DNA of 46,373 nucleotides. Origin: an uncultured Oceanospirillaceae bacterium. Its GTDB lineage: Bacteria; Pseudomonadota; Gammaproteobacteria; Pseudomonadales; Balneatricaceae. The position numbers and the translations under genes are program-made. Under the pieces are notes generated by a model. The model did not search any database, had not been told where the DNA came from, and saw nothing but the letters and a program-made list of their open reading frames with translations. The DNA lies in contig CAKZOD010000096.1 in NCBI GenBank assembly GCA_937136055.1, forward strand, positions 1 to 46,373, given 5' to 3'. This document shows, one piece after another, positions 7,291 to 15,568 of the stretch (positions are counted from its first letter, which is position 1; each line of letters begins with the position of its first letter).

Positions 7291-8685
7291 TTAATCCCTT
7301 TCGCTAAACTTTATCGCTTGATAGCGATAACACTTCATGTCATCTGACCAAAAATCCTCAGCCAATCCAGCCTTAACTTTTAAGTGTTTAACAAACTGTT
7401 GTGGATCGGGTAGCTGCTCCCATACAGAGGGTAAAAAGGTAGCTTGATGATGAGCACATTTTAAAATGAGCCCATCGCGATGAGGCTGTAGTTGATTTAT
7501 TAGTGCATCATGACTGTTAACTGACATGGGCTTAGCTGGAGTTAAAAGAGAGATTTCAATGCAAATATCTGCCAATTCATGCTCTGCAAGCGGTGTAAAG
7601 CGGTGGTCTTTGAAGGCTGCTAACGTCGCGTTGCGCTGAATGCTTTGAACTAAAGTGCCATTGGCCTGTAAATTACCTATACAGCCGCGTAATGTTTTGC
7701 AGCTTGTATTAGATGGGTCACTAGGCGCAGAAAGTATATTTAAAGTAACAAAACAGGCTAGGGGTTGTTGTAAATACTGAGCTTGTAAATCCCCACAAGT
7801 GTTTAACTGCGATGCTAGCAAACCATCATCTACGTTAAATGCTTTAGTTATTTCATAGCGGGCCAGGGCTAACATTTGCTGTTTACGCTGTGCATTAAAT
7901 TTTGGGTAAAAAGCAAAGGCTGCGTAACCAACAACCCGATTTTTATCACCCCCTGTGTCACCGGAATTACAGTAGCCTAATAACTTAGCTTCTAGGGATT
8001 GCTGCATATCACCGTTCAATAGCGCATTAATAGGATAACAACCACAGGCTTGTTCAGCGCTCGACAATGGCTGCATATTGTTGATGGTTTCAATAGTTAA
8101 TCTATCGTAATCAACAGCTTGCTGATAATTTTTAAAGTGACTCATATCTGAGCTAATAATGACACAATTGTCTTTATCTTTAAGTAATGCATCCATTAAC
8201 GCACAGCTTTGCTGATTGGCAGCGCGACCGATCACAATAGGTACAATGGGAATCTCAGCCAAACCGACAGATTGCAAAAATGGCAATTGCACTTCAAGAC
8301 TATGCTCTTGAGCGTGAGCTTGATCGAAGTATTGCATATGCCCTTGCTCGATCAGCTGATCGTTATACGCTTTGTCTATGTTGATTGCACCTAAAGGCGT
8401 ATGCCATTGCGTGGCATTAAGTGCCGCATGGTAGTTAAAGGCAACGCGGTGAGCGGGGCCTAATATAACGATGCGTTTATAGTGGTGAAGATAAGGCTTA
8501 ATCAAGTTGTAGGCTAATGCTGCAATCTTTCCGCTATAAACTGGCGCTGCATGGGGCACAATCAATACGCTTGGTTGATCACCACTGCAAGGGTTATGCT
8601 CAAGTAACTGATCTATTTGATTGCTCAGCTGGGTACTCTCATTTGAGTAAAAAGATCCTGCTACTGCACATGTTTTAATGGTCAT
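7291..8685 (-). CDS. AmmeMemoRadiSam proteins B and A fused (MEMO1-like + AMMECR1 domains)
   Basis: 464 residues from the ATG at 8685, chosen because AGGGGAG lies 7 bases upstream; a start 48 bases earlier has none. Residues ~3-270 are a MEMO1-family domain (CAVAGSFYS, VPHAAPVYSGKIAA, ILGPAHRV, SSDMSHF), which in other members holds a metal site built from His/Cys. Residues ~285-464 are an AMMECR1 domain with the hallmark LRGCIGN, then LPSVWEQLPDPQQFVKHLKVKAG. Families A and B usually occur as separate genes; here one polypeptide carries both. The partner radical-SAM enzyme is divergent at 8912. The system is conserved in archaea and bacteria, but its reaction is still undefined. Confidence 0.88.
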   Translation of the reverse strand: MTIKTCAVAGSFYSNESTQLSNQIDQLLEHNPCSGDQPSVLIVPHAAPVYSGKIAALAYNLIKPYLHHYKRIVILGPAHRVAFNYHAALNATQWHTPLGAINIDKAYNDQLIEQGHMQYFDQAHAQEHSLEVQLPFLQSVGLAEIPIVPIVIGRAANQQSCALMDALLKDKDNCVIISSDMSHFKNYQQAVDYDRLTIETINNMQPLSSAEQACGCYPINALLNGDMQQSLEAKLLGYCNSGDTGGDKNRVVGYAAFAFYPKFNAQRKQQMLALARYEITKAFNVDDGLLASQLNTCGDLQAQYLQQPLACFVTLNILSAPSDPSNTSCKTLRGCIGNLQANGTLVQSIQRNATLAAFKDHRFTPLAEHELADICIEISLLTPAKPMSVNSHDALINQLQPHRDGLILKCAHHQATFLPSVWEQLPDPQQFVKHLKVKAGLAEDFWSDDMKCYRYQAIKFSERD

Positions 8686-8911
8686 TTTTACTCCCCTTTG
8701 ATAATTATCATAACGCTGATTAACTATTTTCACTCAGCTGCTAATGCAGGTAAGTATAGTATTAATAATGTTCAATACTTATCATAAATTAAAAAAGCAA
8801 CCTATGATAAAAGAGGCTAAGCTTTCAAATATGACTATTAATAACATGAATAAAAAGAGTATATCGCAGCTGTAAATGAAGACACCACTGGAAGTTAGCG
8901 AGGAAAGTAAG

Positions 8912-9988
8912 ATGCTAGAAACAGCGAAAGCGGCCAGTTACTGGCACCCGTTAGAGAATGGGAAAATTCAATGTGACCTTTGCCCGCATTTCTGCCAGCT
9001 GCAAGAAGGGCAAAGGGGGTTGTGTTATATCCGCGGTGTTGAAAATCAACAAATGCAGCTTTATAGCTATGGACGCTCTAGTGGGTTTTGCCTAGATCCT
9101 ATCGAGAAAAAGCCGCTGAACCATTTTCTACCGGGCACATCAGTGCTGTCATTTGGTACAGCCGGTTGTAACCTTACTTGCAAGTTTTGCCAAAACTGGG
9201 ATATGAGTAAATCTCGAAAGATGCAAACACTGGCCAGTAATGCCAGCCCAGAAACACTGGCTAAGGCTTGCTTACAAACGCAAGCACGCAGTATTGCTTA
9301 CACATACAACGACCCTGTTATATTTATTGAGTATGCACTTGATGTTGCAGCTGCCTGTCGAGAAGTCGATGTAAAATCTGTCGCGGTAAGTGCAGGTTTT
9401 ATCAGTGACAAAGCGCGAGAGCCTTTTTTTGCATCAATGGATGCTGCCAATATTGATTTGAAAGGCTTTAGTAAAACATTTTATAAAAAGCTCTGTGGCG
9501 CTGACCTGGATATTGTTAAAGAAACCTTAATTTATCTCGCGCAAAAACAGGATACATGGCTCGAAGTGACTAACCTTATAATCCCTGGGGAGAATGATTC
9601 AGAAGAAGAGCTAACACAGATGTGTGAGTGGTATAGCGAAAATTTAGGCTGCGATGTGCCATTACACTTCAGCGCTTTTCATCCGGATTACAAAATGCTT
9701 AAGCATCCTAGAACACCGATTGATACCTTGCTAAAAGCACGCAATATCGCTCGAAAATCAGGCCTTCACTTTGTTTATACCGGTAATGTATCAGACCCTG
9801 CAAGCGCGTCTACTTACTGCCCAAATTGTGAGAGCTTGTTAATCGAGAGAGATCGTTATCAATTAGGGCGCTGGGAGTTAGATGAAAAGGGCCAGTGTAA
9901 GAAGTGCCAGCATTTGATTGCTGGCGTATTTGAAAAGCAGGCCGGAAATTGGGGAGCGAAACGTCAGGTTTTACGCTTTGTCGATTAA
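8912..9988 (+). CDS. AmmeMemoRadiSam system radical SAM enzyme
   Basis: 358 residues from the ATG at 8912 (GAGGAAAG seven bases upstream); an ATG at 8876 has no ribosome site. The radical-SAM 4Fe-4S motif is CNLTCKFCQNWD (C-x3-C-x2-C). The N-terminal cluster CDLCPHFCQLQEGQRGLC and the C-terminal pairs YCPNC and CKKC suggest zinc or extra Fe-S binding. AYTYNDPVIFIEYALDVA and VSAGFISDKAREPF fit the PflA-like branch that accompanies MEMO/AMMECR1 proteins. It is transcribed away from the fused A/B gene, sharing a 226-base divergent region (8686-8911). Reaction unknown; a glycyl-radical-activase or peptide-modifying role is possible. Confidence 0.88.
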   Translation: MLETAKAASYWHPLENGKIQCDLCPHFCQLQEGQRGLCYIRGVENQQMQLYSYGRSSGFCLDPIEKKPLNHFLPGTSVLSFGTAGCNLTCKFCQNWDMSKSRKMQTLASNASPETLAKACLQTQARSIAYTYNDPVIFIEYALDVAAACREVDVKSVAVSAGFISDKAREPFFASMDAANIDLKGFSKTFYKKLCGADLDIVKETLIYLAQKQDTWLEVTNLIIPGENDSEEELTQMCEWYSENLGCDVPLHFSAFHPDYKMLKHPRTPIDTLLKARNIARKSGLHFVYTGNVSDPASASTYCPNCESLLIERDRYQLGRWELDEKGQCKKCQHLIAGVFEKQAGNWGAKRQVLRFVD

Positions 9989-10032
9989 GGCCTACTCAAA
10001 AAGCTGTTGTGTTCTGCGGTTTAGAGGTTCTT

Positions 10033-10452
10033 TTAAGTCGTAGAAGGCACAGGGAAAACCACATCGTAAACCCAATTGTAAACAAAGGCATAGACCAAAA
10101 AGAAAACGATAAACACAAGATCCATCATAAATGCCTGCCAATATGTCATATCCAACCACCATGCGATAATTGGGATCGTACAGATAAGCATAGCCAGCTC
10201 AAACAGCAAGGCATGTAAAATACGCGTTTTGACGGTTCTATCGCGCTTACCTTTGATTTTTATCTCTACAATATCAAACGCATAATTAAACATGTAATTA
10301 AGGGCCATAGCGATCATGCTCAGAGCAAACGCTAAACTTGCCACGCTAACTACAGGTTTTGCGGTCATCCAAACCACTAAGGGTGTCACTATTAATAACG
10401 CGAGCATTTCAAATAAGAGTGTGTGGCGTAATCTATCAAGCTTGGTTCTCAT
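10033..10452 (-). CDS. PACE-family efflux transporter (AceI-like)
   Basis: 139 residues made of two tandem BTP (bacterial transmembrane pair) units. Each opens with the signature R-x-x-H-x-x-x-F-E: RLRHTLLFE near residue 7 and RILHALLFE near residue 78. Each has two hydrophobic helices, giving four TM segments. In AceI the membrane-embedded Glu of this motif couples proton import to export of chlorhexidine and polyamines; both Glu residues are present. It is divergent from a LysR gene at 10558, the same arrangement as AceI and its activator AceR, so induction by substrate is likely. Confidence 0.9.
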   Translation of the reverse strand: MRTKLDRLRHTLLFEMLALLIVTPLVVWMTAKPVVSVASLAFALSMIAMALNYMFNYAFDIVEIKIKGKRDRTVKTRILHALLFELAMLICTIPIIAWWLDMTYWQAFMMDLVFIVFFLVYAFVYNWVYDVVFPVPSTT

Positions 10453-10557
10453 ATTCTTCTCAAAATAAAGCGGTGTTTTAGAAAGGGTTGTAATTATCCT
10501 CTATTCTAGCTATAAAATAGATATTTAAAAGTTAGCTCCTATCAGGTTTTGATATAG

Positions 10558-11439
10558 ATGAAATTCAATCTTTTGCAAATAAATGCCTTTGTGGCCAGTG
10601 CAGAGTGCGGGTCTTTTTCCGCCGCTGCCAGGCGCTTAAACAAAGCGCAATCAGCCATTAGCAATGCCGTGTCTAATTTAGAAATAGATCTGGGGCTAGA
10701 GTTATTTGATCGCTCTAAGCGTGAACCTCAGTTAACACTGGCAGGGGAGTCTTTGTTGCCCAGAGCCAAGCAGCTTCTTGAACAAGGGCGCGCCTTACAA
10801 GGTCATGCTGATGCGTTATCCAATAACGATGAAGGAAAGTTAGTACTGGCAATCGAAGAGTCTTTAATGGGCAAAGAAATGCATCAGCTGTTTGAACGCT
10901 TTGAAAAAAAATTTCCCTATCTTGAATTGGAACTGCTGTTTCCTGTGCGCCATGATGTTTTGGATTTGATTGTTGAAAAGCGTGCGGATATTGGTTTGAT
11001 GCTGGCGATTTTTACGCCGCCTCAAGATTATAAAATCACAGCGATGGGCGAGATAAAGCAAAGCGCTGTAGTCTCTGCAAGTCACCCTTTGGCGAATAAA
11101 GCTTGTACGTTTGACGATTTGCGCCATCATCGCCAATTACTACTGGAGTCGCGGGGGCCAAAAACCAATGCTGCTGAGCAAATGAGCCCACATTTATGGC
11201 GGGTAGAAAGTCTATTCTCACTGTTAGGATTAGCAAAGCAAGGGTTAGGTTGGGGCTGGGCCCCTAAATACATGGTGGCCAAAGATGTCGAGAATAAAAA
11301 GTTGGTGGAGCTTGCGATAAACGGTAAACAACAACATCACCATTTACCAGTCGATATGATTACCTCAAACCATTACATTGAAGGTGCTGCTGGCCGCTGG
11401 ATTTACAAAGAATGGCTTAAACTTTCTTTTTTAATCTGA
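10558..11439 (+). CDS. LysR-family transcriptional regulator, probable activator of the PACE pump
   Basis: 293 residues. The N-terminal winged HTH is standard (FNLLQINAFVASAECGSFSAAA, LNKAQSAISNAVSNLEIDLGLELFDRS, LTLAGESLLPRA). A periplasmic-binding-like effector domain follows from ~90 (GKLVLAIEESLMG, RADIGLMLAIF). The 105-base intergenic region shared with the pump contains an AT-rich CTATT...AATAG dyad (~10501-10520) with the T-N11-A look of LysR boxes. Ribosome site AGG is 11 bases before the ATG, a weak match. Confidence 0.88.
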   Translation: MKFNLLQINAFVASAECGSFSAAARRLNKAQSAISNAVSNLEIDLGLELFDRSKREPQLTLAGESLLPRAKQLLEQGRALQGHADALSNNDEGKLVLAIEESLMGKEMHQLFERFEKKFPYLELELLFPVRHDVLDLIVEKRADIGLMLAIFTPPQDYKITAMGEIKQSAVVSASHPLANKACTFDDLRHHRQLLLESRGPKTNAAEQMSPHLWRVESLFSLLGLAKQGLGWGWAPKYMVAKDVENKKLVELAINGKQQHHHLPVDMITSNHYIEGAAGRWIYKEWLKLSFLI

Positions 11440-11484
11440 TAAATAATTATAGCGAATTAAATCAACAATGATTACTAGGTTGCC

Positions 11485-11946
11485 ATGAAAATTAGACAGT
11501 ATAAACCAGACGATAGTGCACAAATCGCAGATCTTTTTCATTCAGCAGTGCACGCTATCGATGATACCCTATACAGCAGCCGTCAGCTCGAAGCTTGGGC
11601 ACCTTCACCTCCTGATTATTACTTTTGGGCGCAGCGCTTAGCACTTAAAAAACCTTTCGTGGCTTATATAGATAAATACATTATCGGCTTTATAGAACTG
11701 GAAGAAGATGGACATATTGACTGCCTTTACGTGCATAAAAACTATCAAGGTCAAGGGGTGGCTGCTGGCTTATTTTCGTACCTTTTTGATCTGGCAAAAA
11801 CGCGTAAAATCAATAGGCTTTATGTAGAAGCAAGTAAACCTGCAGTGCCTTTTTTTAAAAAGCAGGGCTTTAATATTCTGCGTAATAATTTAGTGATATT
11901 AAGAGGGGAGGTACTCGAAAACTATTGTATGGCGCGCGAAATATAA
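11485..11946 (+). CDS. GNAT-family N-acetyltransferase
   Basis: 153 residues. Motif A reads IDCLYVHKNYQGQGVAAGLFSYLFDLA (the Q/R-x-x-G-x-G/A acetyl-CoA loop), followed by RLYVEASKPAVPFFKKQGFNI, the motif-B strand and helix. An N-terminal IRQYKPDDSAQIADLFHSAVH is typical of the subfamily related to YafP/PhnO-like enzymes. Substrate unknown. Ribosome site AGG-TTGCC precedes the ATG. It is 45 bases after the LysR stop, so possibly cotranscribed with it, but no functional link is evident. Confidence 0.85.
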   Translation: MKIRQYKPDDSAQIADLFHSAVHAIDDTLYSSRQLEAWAPSPPDYYFWAQRLALKKPFVAYIDKYIIGFIELEEDGHIDCLYVHKNYQGQGVAAGLFSYLFDLAKTRKINRLYVEASKPAVPFFKKQGFNILRNNLVILRGEVLENYCMAREI

Positions 11947-12002
11947 CTGCGTTTGTAGTGCTCTATATTTATTGGTTTATCGATTTGTGAACTCTTATTT
12001 AA

Positions 12003-12027
12003 AAGAGCCTTTATTTCAAAGGCTCTT
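12003..12027 (-). terminator. Terminator between GNAT and fghA, chiefly for fghA
   Basis: AAGAGCCTTT (12003-12012) pairs perfectly with AAAGGCTCTT (12018-12027) around a 5-base loop. On the minus strand the stem runs into TTTTAAATAAG, so it fits the fghA transcript ending at 12058. On the plus strand the downstream bases are AACGG, without a U-tract. Confidence 0.7.
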
Positions 12028-12057
12028 AACGGTAATCATAAACGACTATTTAAGTGC

Positions 12058-12912
12058 TTATTTTTGAAGTGCTTTAGCATGATAAGCCATGTGCTCACCG
12101 ATAAAACTCGCGATAAAGTGGTAGCTATGATCATAGTCAGGCTGCATTCTAAGGTTTAATTCGAAACCATTGTCATCACAAGCCTGTTGAATATTCTGCG
12201 GGAAAAGCTGGCCTTCTAAGAATTGATCACCACTGCCTTGATCGATCAAAATAGCGATTTTTTCAGCACCGTTTTTGATTAACTCTGTCGCATCCCACGC
12301 TTTCCACGCGTCTTTATCATCGCCAATATAAGCTCCTAAACATCCTTCGCCCCAAGGGCAAGCAACTGGGTTGCAAATAGGTGAAAATGCCGATACTGAT
12401 TGATAAGCTCCCGGCTGCTTTAATGCACTGATCAATGCACCATGACCACCCATAGAATGACCGAATATTGATTTTAAACCTGCTACAACAGGGAAGTTAG
12501 CTTCAATCAAAGCCGGTAGTTCACTATTGACGTAATCAAACATTTGATAGTGCTCAGCCCAAGGTTGCTCCGTTGCATTAACATAGAAACCCGCACCTTT
12601 GCCTAAATCATAACGATCAGCGTCATCGGCAACATCTTCACCCCTTGGAGAGGTATCAGGCATAACCAAGGCTAAACCATGTTCAGCAGCGTAGCGCTGA
12701 GCACCTGCTTTTGTGCGAACATTATCGTCAGTACAAGTTAAGCCTGATAACCAATAGACAGTAGGTACTTTCTGGTTTTGTGCTTGTGGCGGCAAGTAGA
12801 TAGAAAATGTCATTTCACAGTTATTGACACTTGATGTATGTGTAAAGCGTTTTAGCCAACCACCAAACTCTTTGACACTATCTACTGCTGTTAAACTTGC
12901 TAATTCACTCAT
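12058..12912 (-). CDS. fghA: S-formylglutathione hydrolase
   Basis: 284 residues, the usual length. Alpha/beta-hydrolase (esterase D) with nucleophile elbow GHSMGGHGAL (Ser at about residue 150), the oxyanion segment YWLSGLTCTDDN near residue 55, and MPDTSPRG and DYDHSYHFIASF, which supplies the catalytic His. It completes glutathione-dependent formaldehyde oxidation by hydrolysing S-formylglutathione to formate and glutathione. The usual partner, adhC (S-hydroxymethylglutathione dehydrogenase), is not adjacent. A TetR-family gene is divergent 383 bases away and may regulate it. Confidence 0.93.
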   Translation of the reverse strand: MSELASLTAVDSVKEFGGWLKRFTHTSSVNNCEMTFSIYLPPQAQNQKVPTVYWLSGLTCTDDNVRTKAGAQRYAAEHGLALVMPDTSPRGEDVADDADRYDLGKGAGFYVNATEQPWAEHYQMFDYVNSELPALIEANFPVVAGLKSIFGHSMGGHGALISALKQPGAYQSVSAFSPICNPVACPWGEGCLGAYIGDDKDAWKAWDATELIKNGAEKIAILIDQGSGDQFLEGQLFPQNIQQACDDNGFELNLRMQPDYDHSYHFIASFIGEHMAYHAKALQK

Positions 12913-13088
12913 TATTAAAATCTCTATTGGTATTAAATATGTTGCTGTGTGTGATGTTCAAAGTCTGTTTTATTGTCATACACTGAGTTCGCCAGCACTA
13001 CTGATGAGCACTCACTTTTTCTTAGAAGCGGTTCTGGTTTGACTGCAACAGTTGCTCTTAGGCTTACATTTGAATTACACTCAAAATA

Positions 13089-13100
13089 GAACGAATGTTC
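13089..13100. promoter_or_regulatory. Candidate TetR operator, GAAC-N4-GTTC dyad
   Basis: In the 383-base region between fghA and the TetR gene, an inverted repeat GAACGAATGTTC sits roughly midway. TetR proteins often bind such dyads in their own divergent promoter region. The arms are only four bases, so chance occurrence is quite possible. Nothing else of note was seen in 12913-13295 apart from AT-rich promoter-like sequence. Confidence 0.25.
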
Positions 13101-13295
13101 ATTTGAGTCAATAACTAAAAGTTGCCTAGCAATGAAATGGTTAATTCAGACTTAACTATAAAATAAATAACAGTAAGTTATCAGTGCTAGTGATTGCGCT
13201 AACGTCTGTTTACAGGCACTATTTGCAACTTTTCATTAATGCTGAAGTTGATCATTTGAAGTGTTTGTCGTCTAAAAGTTGATGTTGGAGTAAAA

Positions 13296-13895
13296 ATGCC
13301 CTATTTAACAAAAGCTGTTCCAAACCCAGAACCCGTGGATTGCCGAATATTAACGGCAGCTTTGGAGCTTTTTGTGGCGCATGGTTTTCACAGTGTTTCC
13401 GTACACGATATACAGAAGCTCGCCAATGTCAGCATTGGTTCAATTTACAACCATTTTGGCGGTAAAGAAGGTATTGCCAAAGCACTCTACGATCATTTGT
13501 TAATCGAAATAGAACAGATGATTGAGCAGGTTATAGCAGAGAAAAAAAGTGGCAAAGCACGCTGTGAAAGAGTCATAGAGCTCTTATTTGAATACACAGA
13601 GAGCAGACGTAGTATCATCACTTTTGTATTCGATATTCGCCACCGAGAAATACTGCCAAAACAAGAGCCTATTTATCAAAGCCTCGCATTTAAAATGCTC
13701 GATAAGCTGATTGAGCAGGGTATTGATGAGCAAGAAATTAAAGAGGGCAGTTTAGCTTTAATTAGTGCCTGCTTTTTTGGTGCTGCTATTCGAATGATTC
13801 AAATGCGCATAGAAGGGGCTATCGAGCTGCCACTCAATGATCAATACCCTGAAATTCTCGATATGCTGTGGCAAGGTGTTGCAAAGCAAGATTAA
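13296..13895 (+). CDS. TetR/AcrR-family transcriptional regulator
   Basis: 199 residues. N-terminal TetR HTH: ILTAALELFVAHGFHSVSVHDIQKLANVSIGSIYNHFGGKEGIAKALYDHL (~19-70), with the G-S-I-Y-N-H-F recognition helix. The remaining alpha-helical domain (~85-195) holds the ligand pocket and dimer interface. GGAG lies 8 bases before the ATG. Divergent orientation to fghA suggests control of formaldehyde or thiol-adduct stress, but it could equally regulate itself only or distant genes. Confidence 0.88.
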   Translation: MPYLTKAVPNPEPVDCRILTAALELFVAHGFHSVSVHDIQKLANVSIGSIYNHFGGKEGIAKALYDHLLIEIEQMIEQVIAEKKSGKARCERVIELLFEYTESRRSIITFVFDIRHREILPKQEPIYQSLAFKMLDKLIEQGIDEQEIKEGSLALISACFFGAAIRMIQMRIEGAIELPLNDQYPEILDMLWQGVAKQD

Positions 13896-13964
13896 CTTGT
13901 CTTTTTTGTAGTAAATTATGTATTTATACTAATTTCATTTTCAATCTAATCGATTCATTGATTA

Positions 13965-14591
13965 CTAATACTTTCGCCCTGCACGGGGCTTATAACGAGG
14001 AATAGTCCAACCTCTCAATAACGCTCCAGCGCGAAGAATAAAACCACAGCTAATTCCAAAGGCGGCTGATATAGATTGCGAAAAATCAAGGTGTAGCGCA
14101 GCGATATAACTCAGCGCTGCCAACATTGCCGCTGATGCGTAAATTTCCTGCGTCAATATCAAAGTTTTTTCTTGAGCGACCACATCACGTAACACGCCGC
14201 CAAAACTCGCTGTCATCATTCCCATAAGCACAGCAACTAGTGCAGTCGATCCTGCAGATAACGCAATGTAGGCACCAAAAACACCATAGGCTGAGAGCCC
14301 GATGGCATCGAGCCATAAAATTGCCCTGTACCGCCGATCAATAAGGTGCGCACCAAAAAAAGTTAATAGCGCAATACATAAACACACAATTATGTAAGTT
14401 TGATCTTCAACCCAAAAGATATTGCGCCCTAGAATAACATCGCGAAAAGTGCCTCCACCCACACCTGTTGCGGTAGCTAGAAATGCAAAACCAATTAAAT
14501 CAAGCTGCTTACGGCTCGCAACGAGAGCACCTGTAGTAGCAAAAACAGCCACACCTATGATATCGGCGATATAACTTGCATATACGGACAA
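13965..14591 (-). CDS. TRIC/UPF0126-family membrane protein (trimeric intracellular cation channel-like)
   Basis: 208 residues, about seven TM helices arranged as two inverted-similar halves. Each half carries the glycine-rich family signature: ATGVGGGTFRDVILGR (~41-56) and TASFGGVLRDVVAQEK (~127-142). Bacterial members related to YadS/YicG form cation-permeable trimers, and some are proposed to import glycine or amino acids. It lies tail-to-tail with the TetR gene (69-base gap). The start is the first ATG of the frame, with only a weak ribosome site. Confidence 0.9.
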   Translation of the reverse strand: MSVYASYIADIIGVAVFATTGALVASRKQLDLIGFAFLATATGVGGGTFRDVILGRNIFWVEDQTYIIVCLCIALLTFFGAHLIDRRYRAILWLDAIGLSAYGVFGAYIALSAGSTALVAVLMGMMTASFGGVLRDVVAQEKTLILTQEIYASAAMLAALSYIAALHLDFSQSISAAFGISCGFILRAGALLRGWTIPRYKPRAGRKY

Positions 14592-14852
14592 TGTAAAAGA
14601 CTCTGTGGGTTAAAAATAGTAATTGTAAATTGATAGCCAGTAAAATTCTATGCGAACCAAATAATTACAAAGAAAAACATATACCTAAAACACTTAATTC
14701 CCGCTTAGCCCAAAGCATCATTTATTCCTTTGATTGCACTTAATGGAATTTTAAAAGATATATCTCTTCACTGACCCATGCCGGGCGTACTCAAGTATCT
14801 GTTGTTGAAATAGTTTATTAGCCAAAAATGATGACGTTAAACTTGTGGGTTA

Positions 14853-14886
14853 GCGTAGTAGTTTTGAGTTGCGATGCGCACTACGC
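14853..14886. promoter_or_regulatory. Hairpin just upstream of the HigB-like toxin
   Basis: GCGTAGT (14853-14859) pairs with ACTACGC (14880-14886), with a nested TTGCGATGCGCA fold-back in the loop. It ends 12 bases before the toxin ATG and could mask the start or serve as the autoregulatory operator of the TA locus. The remainder of 14592-14852 shows no gene I can support. Confidence 0.35.
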
Positions 14887-14898
14887 TGCACTAATTGA

Positions 14899-15192
14899 AT
14901 GATCATATTATTTAAACATAAAGGTCTGATGAGACGTTTTGAAACAGGAGGTACGTCTACCATAGAGCCTAATCTCCGAAGAAGATTGAAGATGCAGCTG
15001 GCAGCTATTGATAGCGCGCAAACAATAGAAGATATCAACATAATTGGGATTGAGCTCCATTTACTCAAAGGTAATAGAGATGGAGTTTGGTCTGAGCTAC
15101 TACATATCACCGTAAATGGAAACTGGCGCATCACTTTTGAATTAATTAATGGCAATGCAATTATCTTAAACTACCAGGACTATCACGAATGA
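14899..15192 (+). CDS. higB: HigB/RelE-family type II toxin (plasmid-maintenance killer protein type)
   Basis: 97 residues, standard length. The family pattern is complete: FKHKGLMRRFETG, then RLKMQLAAIDSAQTIEDINI, IGIELHLLKGNRDGVWS, TVNGNWRITFEL and the C-terminal YQDYHE. HigB toxins are ribosome-dependent mRNA interferases; the internal LHLLKG His and the terminal D-Y-H belong to the conserved active-site region. In this family toxin precedes antitoxin with an overlapping ATGA; that overlap is present (15189-15192), but the antitoxin behind it is broken. The toxin frame has no defect I can see. No good ribosome site precedes the ATG. Confidence 0.85.
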   Translation: MIILFKHKGLMRRFETGGTSTIEPNLRRRLKMQLAAIDSAQTIEDINIIGIELHLLKGNRDGVWSELLHITVNGNWRITFELINGNAIILNYQDYHE

Positions 15193-15242
15193 AAATGCAC
15201 AATCCACCACACTCTGTATATGAGGCCGCACAGGATTGTTGA
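15189..15242 (+). pseudogene. higA: Remnant of HigA antitoxin (first ~8 codons only)
   Basis: The frame begins ATGA-overlapped with the toxin stop and reads MKMHNPPH, the invariant opening of HigA proteins (normally followed by P-G-E-x-L). It then diverges at once (SVYEAAQDC) and stops after 17 residues. No HTH (V-T/S-x-x-x-L-S-x-x-L-N-G) is found downstream in any frame. The break is right after codon 8, so a deletion or replacement of the antitoxin body is the simplest reading. The sequence from 15243 to 15526 holds no other gene I can support. Confidence 0.7.
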
Positions 15243-15526
15243 AATTAGGGGATGCTAAACCTGAGAGCGTTTCACAAAGAGTAATGAAGCTTAACCCATT
15301 CATCACCTTGCTCATATAACGTTTACTCCGAATTTTGCCAAATTAAAACTTTTTAATAAGTTACCCTGAATTTCATGAAATAAATGAACAATACGTTCAG
15401 CTATTTCTTATGAGTTTATTTTTATTAGATTGGCTGTGCTACATATTTTTCCTCTTCATATTTCTCTTTGATTAACAATGCACTGACACCTCGCTATTGT
15501 TAATATTGTGCAGGTCAAATGTACTC

Positions 15527-15546
15527 GGAACTTAATCGCATGTCCC
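15527..15546. repeat. Solo terminal repeat of the palindromic element family
   Basis: These 20 bases (GGAACTTAATCGCATGTCCC) match the right end of the 1793-2057 element (2036-2055) almost base for base, but no core or second end lies nearby. It sits 23 bases before the 15569 start codon. Likely a relic of excision or decay, or one boundary of a former insertion that brought in neighbouring sequence. Confidence 0.6.
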
Positions 15547-15568
15547 ATCCTTTAATTAGAGATTATCG

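Noticed and set aside
9949..10218. 89-codon plus-strand frame overlapping the PACE gene
   Set aside because: It starts inside the radical-SAM gene, is antisense to the PACE pump, and its composition is not protein-like.
12058..13895. Complete formaldehyde-detoxification operon
   Set aside because: Only fghA is here; adhC is absent and the GFA-family gene at 39002 is remote and functionally ambiguous.
15193..15526. Integron attC site after the HigB gene
   Set aside because: HigBA are common cassettes, and TAAC/ATAACG motifs occur near 15290-15320, but no paired core sites with the right spacing and fold could be identified, and the integrase in the window is not IntI-like.
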